A stretch of 25,648 nt of DNA from CAVQFC01 sp036497895 (GTDB lineage Bacteria > Acidobacteriota > Vicinamibacteria > Vicinamibacterales > CAVVIG01). Below are positions 1 to 5,780 of the stretch, piece by piece. The notes beneath the pieces were generated by a model, which made no database searches, was not told the DNA's origin, and worked only from the letters and a program-made list of their open reading frames with translations. Every line of letters begins with the position of its first letter. Positions within the stretch are counted from its first letter, which is position 1. The position numbers were made by a program, and so were the translations under genes. The DNA lies in NCBI GenBank assembly GCA_036497895.1, contig DASXIR010000127.1:1-25648 (forward strand), written 5' to 3'.

Positions 1-108
1 GGCATGCGCGTCATTGCCGTGATCGAGCGCGACTACGTCGCCGGACGCTTGCCCGCCGAACTGTGGGAAATCACCGCGGAAGAATGGAACGCGCGTCAGC
101 GCACCTGA
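1..108 (+). CDS. C-terminal end of an unidentified protein (partial)
   Basis: The frame is open from the first base and stops at a TGA ending at 108, giving 35 visible residues. The tail has mixed hydrophobic and acidic character and ends in Asn-Ala-Arg-Gln-Arg-Thr. Codon use is GC-rich at third positions, as in the neighbouring genes, which supports real coding. Nothing in this fragment is diagnostic of a family, so no function is given. It is followed by about 460 bases without a convincing gene. Confidence 0.55.
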   Translation, partial: GMRVIAVIERDYVAGRLPAELWEITAEEWNARQRT

Positions 109-420
109 CCGCGACAGCGGTCCTCAGAGTCGCATGCGCGCACCAGATTCGTGTACCGGGAAGACCTTCGTCAGGGGTTAGTGCCTGGTGTCACGAGTCG
201 CACCCGCACTCCCCGGACGGCTCGCGTGGCAAACGCGTCCTCCAGCGCTGACCTGACGTGCGCACGGCGCCTGGGGATTGATCGGGACGACATCTGACAA
301 TCAATTGGGTAACGAGGCGTTTCCGTCGTCAGTGCCGAATCGACGGCGCCGTGATTGGAACGCTTCCGGATGCGTTTGCCGTCTGACGCGTGCCCACGCG
401 AGGTCGGAGGTCGCGCCAGC

Positions 421-466
421 CTCGCACTCCGCACCTCGCGCACCCCGCACCAAGCACCCCGCACCA
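421..466. repeat. Low-complexity GCACC-rich repeat patch
   Basis: The bases between about 421 and 466 consist of imperfect reiterations of CGCACC, CGCACCCC and AGCACCCC. The patch lies in non-coding DNA about 100 bases upstream of the beta-propeller gene. It could be slippage-derived DNA or a degenerate intergenic repeat. No function is assigned. Confidence 0.4.
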
Positions 467-560
467 GTCTTGGATTGCGCGCGGCCCTGCCGTGCGCTAG
501 AGTCGGGCCGCGATGCGCACGTCGCGTTCAGGAGCCATGCGCGATGACTTCGTCATCAAT

Positions 561-566
561 GGAGGG
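561..566 (+). promoter_or_regulatory. Shine-Dalgarno that sets the start of the beta-propeller gene
   Basis: GGAGGG lies 6 bases before the ATG at 573. This supports starting translation at 573 instead of at the upstream in-frame ATG at 513, and the product then begins directly with a signal peptide. Confidence 0.7.
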
Positions 567-572
567 CCGGTC

Positions 573-1658
573 ATGAAGCGAACACTCACTGTAGTTTCGG
601 TCGTCGTCTTTGGCGCGCTCGCCTTCACCACCTGGCAGCAACGCTCCGTCGAAGCACAAGCGCCCGCCGGTCGTGGTGCCGCCCAGGCCGCGGCGGCCGA
701 GGCCCGAGCGAAACAGGAAGCGATCGAGAAAGACACGCCGCAACTGACCTTCACCGAAGAAGTGCTGCCGCTCGTCATCCCCGATCACACGATCGGCGAG
801 ACCGAAGGCGTGTCGATGAATTCGAAGGGCCACCTGTTCGTCTACTCCCGCACCGGCAAGGGCGGCAGCGCGCGCGGCGGCACGGCAGCGGAACTCTTCG
901 AGTTCGACCAGAACTACAAGTTCGTGAAGATGTGGGCGCCGGACAGCTACGGCGCCTCGTTCGCGCACTCGGTCCGCATCGACAAATACGATAACGTCTG
1001 GTTCGTCGACGAAGGTTCGTCGATGGTCGTCAAGATGGACCCGAACGGCGTGGTGCGCATGAACCTCGGACGCAAGCCGGAAGCGATCGACTACCTCGAG
1101 CGATTCCTCGAGCGCGGCGAAAAAGACACCGAGCGGTTCACGATCGGCACGATGGGCACATTCAACCGGCCGACGGACGTCGCCTGGGACGTCGACGACA
1201 ACATCTACATCAGCGACGGCTACGGCAACTCGCGCTTCGTCAAGATCAAGAAAAACGGCGAGTGGGTGAAAGCGATCGGCACGCGTGGACCCGGCGCCGC
1301 GCAGTTCAACACACCGCACGGCATCGCGTCCGACGGACACAACGTCTACGTCGCCGACCGCGGCAACAATCGCATCCAGGTCTACGATACGAACATGGAG
1401 TGGAAAGCGAACTACGGCAGCATCGGCGCGCCGTGGAGCGTGCAGGTGACGCCGAAGTACATCTACAGCGGCGACGGCACCGGAAAAATCTACCGGCTCG
1501 ATCACCAGTCCGGCAAGCTGCTTGGCTGGATTCAGAGCGGGATGAATCAGGGTCAGACCGGCTGCATCATCCACGAGCTGCATGCCGTCTCCGACAACGT
1601 GCTGATCAAGGGATCGTGCTCGGAGTGGAACGTCGAGAAGATCACGTTCAAGAACTAA
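573..1658 (+). CDS. Secreted NHL-repeat beta-propeller protein (peptidyl-amidating-lyase-like)
   Basis: The chosen ATG at 573 sits 6 bases after a GGAGGG Shine-Dalgarno (561-566); an in-frame ATG at 513 lacks this and would hide the signal peptide. The 361-residue product starts with a typical signal peptide (MKRTLTVVSVVVFGALAF, then cleavage near AQA). After a Gln/Ala-rich linker it carries NHL-type six-bladed propeller repeats, seen as recurring patterns such as FNRPTDVAWD-IYISDGYGNSRFVK and FNTPHGIASD-VYVADRGNNRIQVYD. This layout is shared with the lyase domain of peptidylglycine amidating enzymes and with many bacterial secreted propellers of unknown substrate. A periplasmic or extracellular location is inferred. 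The fold is confident; lyase activity is not demonstrated. Confidence 0.85.
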   Translation: MKRTLTVVSVVVFGALAFTTWQQRSVEAQAPAGRGAAQAAAAEARAKQEAIEKDTPQLTFTEEVLPLVIPDHTIGETEGVSMNSKGHLFVYSRTGKGGSARGGTAAELFEFDQNYKFVKMWAPDSYGASFAHSVRIDKYDNVWFVDEGSSMVVKMDPNGVVRMNLGRKPEAIDYLERFLERGEKDTERFTIGTMGTFNRPTDVAWDVDDNIYISDGYGNSRFVKIKKNGEWVKAIGTRGPGAAQFNTPHGIASDGHNVYVADRGNNRIQVYDTNMEWKANYGSIGAPWSVQVTPKYIYSGDGTGKIYRLDHQSGKLLGWIQSGMNQGQTGCIIHELHAVSDNVLIKGSCSEWNVEKITFKN

Positions 1659-1676
1659 CGAACGCGGGCGCATGCG

Positions 1677-1701
1677 GGGAACGGCCTTTCGGGCCGTTCC
1701 C
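1677..1701. terminator. Hairpin terminator between convergent genes
   Basis: A perfect 10-bp stem (GGGAACGGCC at 1677-1686 pairing with GGCCGTTCCC at 1692-1701) closes a five-base TTTCG loop. It lies between the stop of the propeller gene at 1658 and the stop of prfC at 1710, which converge on it. There is no strong T-tract on either side, so it could work weakly as an intrinsic terminator for both strands or as an RNA-stabilising end. Confidence 0.7.
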
Positions 1702-1709
1702 GGAAACGC

Positions 1710-3305
1710 TCACCCCATCGACTCGGCAATCAACTCGACATCAGGATTCTGCCGCTGGTAGTACTGGACTTCCCACTCCGACGCGAACAGGAACACTTTG
1801 CGGTCGTGGCGATCGATTGCCACCGCGCCGGCTCCGCCTGGCGCCGGCGCCGGCCTGCTGGAGTCGGCCAGCCAGCGGGCAGCGGTGTAGGTCGAGGCGT
1901 CGACTTGCACCTCGACGCCGTACTCGGTCTGCAGCCGGCTGGTGATGACGTCGAACTGCAGCGCGCCGACCACTCCGACAATCGGCTCGCGGCGACCGGT
2001 CGTGACGTAGAACACCTGCATCAGACCTTCTTCCTCGAGCTGGCGGAGCCCCTCGTCGAACTGCTTGTAGCGAGTGTCCTGCAGCCGCACCCGGCCGAAA
2101 TGCTCGGCGGCGAACCGCGGCACTCCCGGCAGGTGTACTGGCGCACCGGTGTGCAGCGTGTCGCCAATCGTGAACTGGCCTGGATTCACGAGGCCGATGA
2201 TGTCGCCCGCGTAGGCCTCGGTGACCGTCTCGCGATCGCGTCCGAAGAAGCGGTAGGCGCGTGTGGCGCGGACCGCTCGCCCGAGCCGGCTGTTCGACAC
2301 CGCCATGTCCTTGGTGAACTTCCCTGAACACACTCGCACGAAGGCAACCCGGTCGCGATGGCGCGGATCCATGTTCGCCTGGATCTTGAAGACGAAGCCG
2401 GTAAAGCGATCGTCGGTCGGCTCGACCACGCCGACGTCGCTGAGCCGCGGTTGCGGCGGCGGCGCCAGCTCGACGAGCGTGCGCAGGAACGGCTCGAGCC
2501 CGAAATTGGTCATCGCGCTGCCGAAGAACACCGGCGTCTGACGGCCGGCGCGGTACTCGTCGACGTCGAACGATGTCCCTGCACCGCCAATCACGGCCAG
2601 CGACTCGCGGAACTGCGCGTAGGCGTTGTCGCCAATCAGCGCCTTCGCTCCGGGATCATCCAGATCGGACACATCCACCGGCGCGCGGTACTGCCCCTGC
2701 ATTTCGCGCTCGTATAACAGCAGGTGCTGACGCTGGATGTCGAACACGCCGCGGAAATTCTCGGCGTTGCCGATCGGCCAGTTGACCGGCGCCGCGGCAA
2801 TGCCGAGCGTCCGCTCGATGTCGTCGAGCAGCTCCAGTGGATCCTTGGCCGGACGATCGAACTTGTTGATGAAGGTCAGAATCGGCAGGCGATGACGGCG
2901 GCAGACCTCGAACAGCTTGCGCGTCTGGGCCTCGACGCCGTTGGCGGCGTCGATCACCATGACGACGCTGTCGGCGGCAATCAACGCGCGGTAGGTGTCT
3001 TCGCTGAAGTCCTTGTGGCCAGGCGTGTCGAGCAGCGCCATCCGCCGACCTTCGAGCTCGAACTCGAGCGCCGCCGCGGTAATCGAAATGCCGCGCTCCT
3101 GCTCGAGCGCCATCCAGTCCGAAGTGGCGTGCTTGCGTGCCTTGCGCCCCCGCACGGCGCCCGCCAGTTCAATCGCACCGGCATAGAGCAGCAGCTTTTC
3201 GGTCAGCGTGGTCTTGCCGGCGTCCGGGTGCGAGATGATCGCGAAGGTCCGCCGACGCGCGACTTCGCGTTCGAGCTCGGACTGAAGAGAGACATCGAGG
3301 GGCAC
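1710..3305 (-). CDS. prfC: Peptide chain release factor 3 (RF3)
   Basis: RF3 is a translational GTPase that recycles RF1/RF2 from the ribosome after termination. The 531-residue protein, starting at a GTG at 3305, matches the usual RF3 length (529 in E. coli). Its G domain shows the P-loop SHPDAGKTT (about residues 25-33), the switch region with SDWMALEQERGISI, DTPGH (93-97) and NKFD (147-150). These RF3-typical sequences separate it from EF-G. The frame stays open upstream to 3548, but that part is Arg/Ala-rich and overlaps the next gene, so it is rejected. The Shine-Dalgarno before the GTG is weak. The gene lies 29 bp after the small winged-helix gene on the same strand, so the two may be cotranscribed. 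It ends at the shared hairpin. Confidence 0.96.
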   Translation of the reverse strand: MPLDVSLQSELEREVARRRTFAIISHPDAGKTTLTEKLLLYAGAIELAGAVRGRKARKHATSDWMALEQERGISITAAALEFELEGRRMALLDTPGHKDFSEDTYRALIAADSVVMVIDAANGVEAQTRKLFEVCRRHRLPILTFINKFDRPAKDPLELLDDIERTLGIAAAPVNWPIGNAENFRGVFDIQRQHLLLYEREMQGQYRAPVDVSDLDDPGAKALIGDNAYAQFRESLAVIGGAGTSFDVDEYRAGRQTPVFFGSAMTNFGLEPFLRTLVELAPPPQPRLSDVGVVEPTDDRFTGFVFKIQANMDPRHRDRVAFVRVCSGKFTKDMAVSNSRLGRAVRATRAYRFFGRDRETVTEAYAGDIIGLVNPGQFTIGDTLHTGAPVHLPGVPRFAAEHFGRVRLQDTRYKQFDEGLRQLEEEGLMQVFYVTTGRREPIVGVVGALQFDVITSRLQTEYGVEVQVDASTYTAARWLADSSRPAPAPGGAGAVAIDRHDRKVFLFASEWEVQYYQRQNPDVELIAESMG

Positions 3306-3334
3306 GTCGATAAGTTTACCGTGCCTTGCCCGAT

Positions 3335-3649
3335 CTACTGCACGCCCCGCTGGCGATCGCGCCACGGCCGCAACACGGTGTAGACCGGCACCGCGGTGAT
3401 GCTGAGGCGTGCGACCGCGATCAGCTTGCGTGCCCCGAGCCGGCCGAGGCCGTCCTGGACACCGCGCTTCGACAACCCGGTGGCTTCGGCGATGTCGAGC
3501 AGCGCAACCTGCACCGTCGGCTTGCCGAGCCCGTGAGTGCGACGCCACAGAAACAAGTAGACGAGGAATGCCGAGGGCTGTCGGTCGTGGCCGACCAGAT
3601 CGGGCATCAGCGCGTCCACGATGTGCGGGTCGAAGGTAATCGAGGTCAT
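3335..3649 (-). CDS. Small winged helix-turn-helix protein
   Basis: The 104-residue product (ATG at 3649; an alternative in-frame ATG at 3676 would add nine residues) contains a helix-turn-helix signature, LLDIAEATGLSKRGVQDGL followed by GRLGARKLI. The adjacent helical segment HDRQPSAFLVYLFLWRRTHG resembles the N-terminal part of replication-initiator or GntR-like winged-helix domains. Its basic C-terminus follows a VPVYTVLRPW strand that could be the wing. It lies immediately upstream of prfC on the same strand. It is probably a DNA-binding protein, but its target and ligand are unknown. The frame remains open up to 4009, but that extension is antisense to the VOC gene and is not counted as coding. 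Confidence 0.75.
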   Translation of the reverse strand: MTSITFDPHIVDALMPDLVGHDRQPSAFLVYLFLWRRTHGLGKPTVQVALLDIAEATGLSKRGVQDGLGRLGARKLIAVARLSITAVPVYTVLRPWRDRQRGVQ

Positions 3650-3739
3650 GTTCCCGACTCTGGCAACTGCTGCCATAGTAACGGATTCACGCCTTGCGGC
3701 CAATCGCCACCGGATCGATGATGCGGGGCAGGAGCACAC

Positions 3740-4108
3740 ATGCCGATCAAGGCCATCAAGTTCGCCAGCATCCCGGTCAGGGATCAGGACGCGTCCCTCG
3801 AGTTCTACACCAGCAAGCTTGGCTTCAGACTGATCACGGACAGCCCGTTCAACGGCTCGCAGCGCTGGATCGAGCTCGGCCTGCCGCGGGCCGACACCAA
3901 GCTGGTGCTGTTCACCGCTCCCGGCCAGGAAGCCATGATCGGCGGTTTCATGAACGTCACCTTCTGCGCCGACGACGTGGAGGCGACCGCCAGGGAGATG
4001 AAAGCCCATGGCGTGGAGTTCGTGCAGGATCCGCAGAAGGCCGACTGGGGCACCGCCGCAATCTTCAAAGACTGCGACGGGAATCAGTTTGTGCTGTCAA
4101 CTCCGTAG
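3740..4108 (+). CDS. VOC-family (glyoxalase/bleomycin-resistance fold) protein
   Basis: A 122-residue protein begins at an ATG at 3740, 5 bases after AGGAG (3730-3734). It has the two beta-alpha-beta-beta-beta modules of a vicinal-oxygen-chelate fold: an N-terminal IKFASIPVRDQDASLEFYTSKLGF and a C-terminal KDCDGNQFVLSTP ending. The pattern of strand, then Asp/Ser-x-x-FY-x-x-x-LGF, is characteristic of single-domain VOC proteins. Metal ligands cannot be assigned with certainty, so no reaction is given. It is cytoplasmic, with no signal peptide. It converges with the dienelactone-hydrolase gene with only three bases between stops. Confidence 0.88.
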   Translation: MPIKAIKFASIPVRDQDASLEFYTSKLGFRLITDSPFNGSQRWIELGLPRADTKLVLFTAPGQEAMIGGFMNVTFCADDVEATAREMKAHGVEFVQDPQKADWGTAAIFKDCDGNQFVLSTP

Positions 4109-4111
4109 CCT

Positions 4112-5008
4112 TCAGCGCAGGCTTTTCTCGAAGAAGGCCATGTACCGTTGCGTCGCCAGCTTGGCCGCCTTCTCGTCGAACCGTGGCGTCGTGTCGTTGT
4201 GGAAGCCGTGCTGGGCGCCGTCGTAGACGAACACCTCCAGCGACTTGTTGTCTGCCTTCATCGCCGCTTCAAACGCCGCGATGCCGTTGCCGACACCAGT
4301 GTCGATCTTGGGATCCGCGTAGTGCGCCTGAATCGGCGCCATGATCTTCGGCACGTCCTCCGCGCCGGGCTGGCGGCCGTAGAACGGCGCGCCGGCCGCG
4401 AGGTCCTTCCCCATTCGCACCGCCAGCTGGTTGACGATACCGCCGCCGAAGCAGAAGCCGATCGCACCGATCTTGCCGCTGCATTCCGGGCGAGCCTTCA
4501 GCCACGCTGCGGACGCCACGAAGTCCTCCATCATCTTGTGACCGTTGACCTCGCGGAACTTCGCCGCACCCTTCTCATCGTCGCCCGGATAGCCGCCGAC
4601 TGAGGTCAGGCCGTCCGGTGCGAACGCCACGAAATTGGCGACCGCGAAACGGCGTGCGACATCCTCGATGTAGGGATTCAGCCCGCGGTTCTCGTGGATC
4701 ACCAGAATGCCGGGGAGCTTACCGGTCGTCTTCGACGGGCGCGCGAAATAGCCCTTGATGCTGCCGTTACCTTGCGGCGACGGCACCGACTCGTAGTCGG
4801 TCTTGATGCGGGCATCGTCCTTGGCGACCTGCTGTGCAAAGGCGTAGTTGGGCTTCATCGTCTCGTAAATCGCTGCGACCGTCAGGCCGCCGACGGCGAA
4901 CTTGCTCGCACGATCGAGAAACGTGCGGCGGCTGATGTCGCCATGCTGGTATTCGTGAAAGAGGTCCAGGAGTTCCTGCGGGTAGTCGGATGCTTTCTTG
5001 CGTTCCAT
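4112..5008 (-). CDS. Exported dienelactone-hydrolase-family enzyme
   Basis: The 298-residue protein starts at the ATG at 5008, preceded by AAGGAG. The N-terminus has a twin-arginine-like export signal, SRRTFLDRASKFAVGGLTVAA (about residues 26-46), ending near YAFAQ. The body is an alpha/beta hydrolase of the dienelactone hydrolase family: the Glu of HENRG (106), the nucleophile elbow GFCFGG with Cys186, an Asp in HYADPKID (232 or 236) and His267 in GAQHGFH. That is the Cys-Asp-His triad of dienelactone hydrolase. Family members act on dienelactones in chlorocatechol breakdown or on other esters. Here no aromatic-degradation genes are nearby, so the substrate is open. It lies 32 bp downstream of the interrupted secreted gene and may share its transcript. 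Confidence 0.9.
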   Translation of the reverse strand: MERKKASDYPQELLDLFHEYQHGDISRRTFLDRASKFAVGGLTVAAIYETMKPNYAFAQQVAKDDARIKTDYESVPSPQGNGSIKGYFARPSKTTGKLPGILVIHENRGLNPYIEDVARRFAVANFVAFAPDGLTSVGGYPGDDEKGAAKFREVNGHKMMEDFVASAAWLKARPECSGKIGAIGFCFGGGIVNQLAVRMGKDLAAGAPFYGRQPGAEDVPKIMAPIQAHYADPKIDTGVGNGIAAFEAAMKADNKSLEVFVYDGAQHGFHNDTTPRFDEKAAKLATQRYMAFFEKSLR

Positions 5009-5040
5009 GACGGTCACTCCTTCTGATTGCCTATTCTGAA

Positions 5041-5325
5041 CTATCTGGACGAGACGGTGTAGCGGACCAGCGCATCCTCGACGAAATCGCCGGCGATGCG
5101 CTGGTCGCCGGAATAAAAGACCGTCCCTTTGCGCAAGAAACTGATGTCTCAGGAAGGCGGCGCGCCAGCAGGTGGGGGCGCCGGCCGAGGCAGCGGAGCG
5201 CCCGTCGGGACCGGCGGCGCCTGCATGGTCGCTTCGCTCTGCCCGGATGCTTGGGCCGCCAGCAGGCCTGCGCTCGCGCACGCAGCAAAGACGACCCGGA
5301 GCGAGTGGAGACGTGAGGTAGCCAT
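5041..5325 (-). pseudogene. Short secreted Pro/Ala-rich protein interrupted by an in-frame TGA
   Basis: An ATG at 5325 opens a 58-residue frame with a clear signal peptide (a hydrophobic core FAACASAGLLAAQASG) followed by a proline/alanine-rich stretch (APPVPTGAPLPRPAPPP). It stops at a TGA at 5151-5149. The same frame continues without further interruption for 35 residues (beginning DISFLRKGTVFYSGDQRI) to a TAG at 5043-5041, and about 80% of those codons end in G or C, as in real genes here. The simplest reading is a secreted protein of about 94 residues broken by one nonsense change, such as CGA to TGA. The alternatives are a genuine 58-residue peptide or programmed readthrough. It lies directly upstream of the dienelactone-hydrolase gene. 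No family was recognised. Confidence 0.45.
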
Positions 5326-5331
5326 CAAGGG

Positions 5332-5342
5332 CCCCTATTATA
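5332..5342 (-). promoter_or_regulatory. TATAAT box or Shine-Dalgarno just upstream of the interrupted secreted gene
   Basis: On the minus strand a perfect TATAAT (5342-5337) is followed at once by AGGGG (5336-5332) and, 6 bases later, by the ATG at 5325. AGGGG is well placed as a ribosome-binding site. If TATAAT were the -10, transcription would begin only about 5 bases before the ATG, giving a nearly leaderless message. I find no good -35 hexamer 16-18 bp upstream. Confidence 0.35.
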
Positions 5343-5360
5343 AGGACCCCTTGAAGTATG

Positions 5361-5396
5361 GGCCGATTGGCCGGGAGGTATCGGCCGATTGGCCGG
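5361..5396. repeat. Twin GGCCGATTGGCCGG boxes, 22 bp apart
   Basis: The 14-mer GGCCGATTGGCCGG occurs at 5361-5374 and again, identically, at 5383-5396. Each box is itself an inverted repeat (GGCC-N4-GGCC). The 22-bp start-to-start distance is close to two helical turns, so both boxes face the same side of the DNA. They lie between the stop of the zinc-knuckle gene (5402) and the start of the secreted gene (5325), on the upstream side of the latter. They could be operator sites or simply a short duplication. Confidence 0.55.
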
Positions 5397-5401
5397 CTGG
5401 C

Positions 5402-5563
5402 TTACTTTCCGGCGCCGGCCGCCGATTGCTTCATCTCTGCCTGGGCCCGGAATATCGAGCACCAGTCTTTGTGTTCAGCGATGGGCATCCCGCATTCGAC
5501 GCAAACCCGGATCCGCTGCTTTGGTGGTTCGCTCTTGCCAAACAAACGTTTCAGCACAGACAT
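5402..5563 (-). CDS. Small CCHC zinc-knuckle-like protein (53 residues)
   Basis: The ATG at 5563 lies 5 bases after GGAGG, which decides this start over longer in-frame extensions. The 53-residue product begins with an amphipathic, basic MSVLKRLFGKSEPPKQR segment. It then has four potential metal ligands, Cys21-x2-Cys24-x6-His31-x3-Cys35, in the sequence VCVECGMPIAEHKDWC. This spacing fits a small zinc-binding knuckle. The tail is helical and Ala/Gln-rich. The function is unknown; a zinc-dependent structural or nucleic-acid/protein-binding role is an inference. It points away from the large permease gene, across a region carrying two palindromic repeats. Confidence 0.72.
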   Translation of the reverse strand: MSVLKRLFGKSEPPKQRIRVCVECGMPIAEHKDWCSIFRAQAEMKQSAAGAGK

Positions 5564-5653
5564 GACACCTCCAACCGATGATGGTCGATACGTTAGACGG
5601 AAGAAATTGGTTCCGGGTTGGGACGGCGCTGTTCGGATTCGAACACGCGAAGA

Positions 5654-5673
5654 GGGCGGAGCAAGCTCCGCCC
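5654..5673. repeat. Palindromic repeat, GGCGGAGC family
   Basis: GGGCGGAGCAAGCTCCGCCC is a perfect palindrome with a four-base effective loop and is followed by CCTACG. Related copies occur at 8333-8352 and 8373-8389, so it is one member of a family of intergenic repeats. It lies between divergent genes. Confidence 0.75.
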
Positions 5674-5716
5674 CTACGGAGCCGGCCGACGAATGCCGCC
5701 ACCGGTCTGAATGTCG

Positions 5717-5742
5717 CAAGGGCCGACCTTGGTCGGCCCTTG
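5717..5742. repeat. Palindromic repeat, GGCCGACC family
   Basis: Twelve bases at 5717-5728 (CAAGGGCCGACC) pair perfectly with 5731-5742 (GGTCGGCCCTTG). The GCCGACC-N2-GGTCGGC core recurs at 24782-24797 and, with one mismatch, at 24819-24836. It lies about 40 bases before the start of the first large permease gene and could affect its transcription or message structure. Confidence 0.75.
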
Positions 5743-5780
5743 TGCCGAACAGGCAGCGCGACCTGCTCGTCTAAGCCTGC

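Larger units (their letters stand above)
109..572. other. Intergenic stretch with no convincing gene
   Basis: Several short open frames exist here on both strands, but they are Arg/Ser/Pro-rich and overlap one another, as expected of high-GC noise. None has a Shine-Dalgarno sequence plus plausible composition. The only visible structure is a low-complexity patch at about 421-466 made of repeated GCACC/CGCACC units. The promoter of the downstream beta-propeller gene must lie in this stretch, but I could not pick out clear -35 and -10 boxes. Confidence 0.5.

Noticed and set aside
528..1673. Long minus-strand open frame (381 codons) antisense to the propeller gene
   Set aside because: It is Arg/Asp/Val-rich without domains, a typical high-GC shadow of the plus-strand gene, which has a signal peptide, a ribosome-binding site and clear NHL repeats.
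3306..3548. N-terminal extension of prfC by 81 residues
   Set aside because: The extension is Arg/Ala-rich, does not resemble RF3 and overlaps the upstream winged-helix gene; the GTG at 3305 gives the normal RF3 length.
5149..5151. TGA read as selenocysteine
   Set aside because: No convincing SECIS-like hairpin with a suitable loop follows the TGA, and the context is not a known selenoprotein family.
5031..5288. Alternative minus-strand frame through the interrupted secreted gene
   Set aside because: The other frame gives an Arg-rich product without signal peptide or ribosome-binding site.
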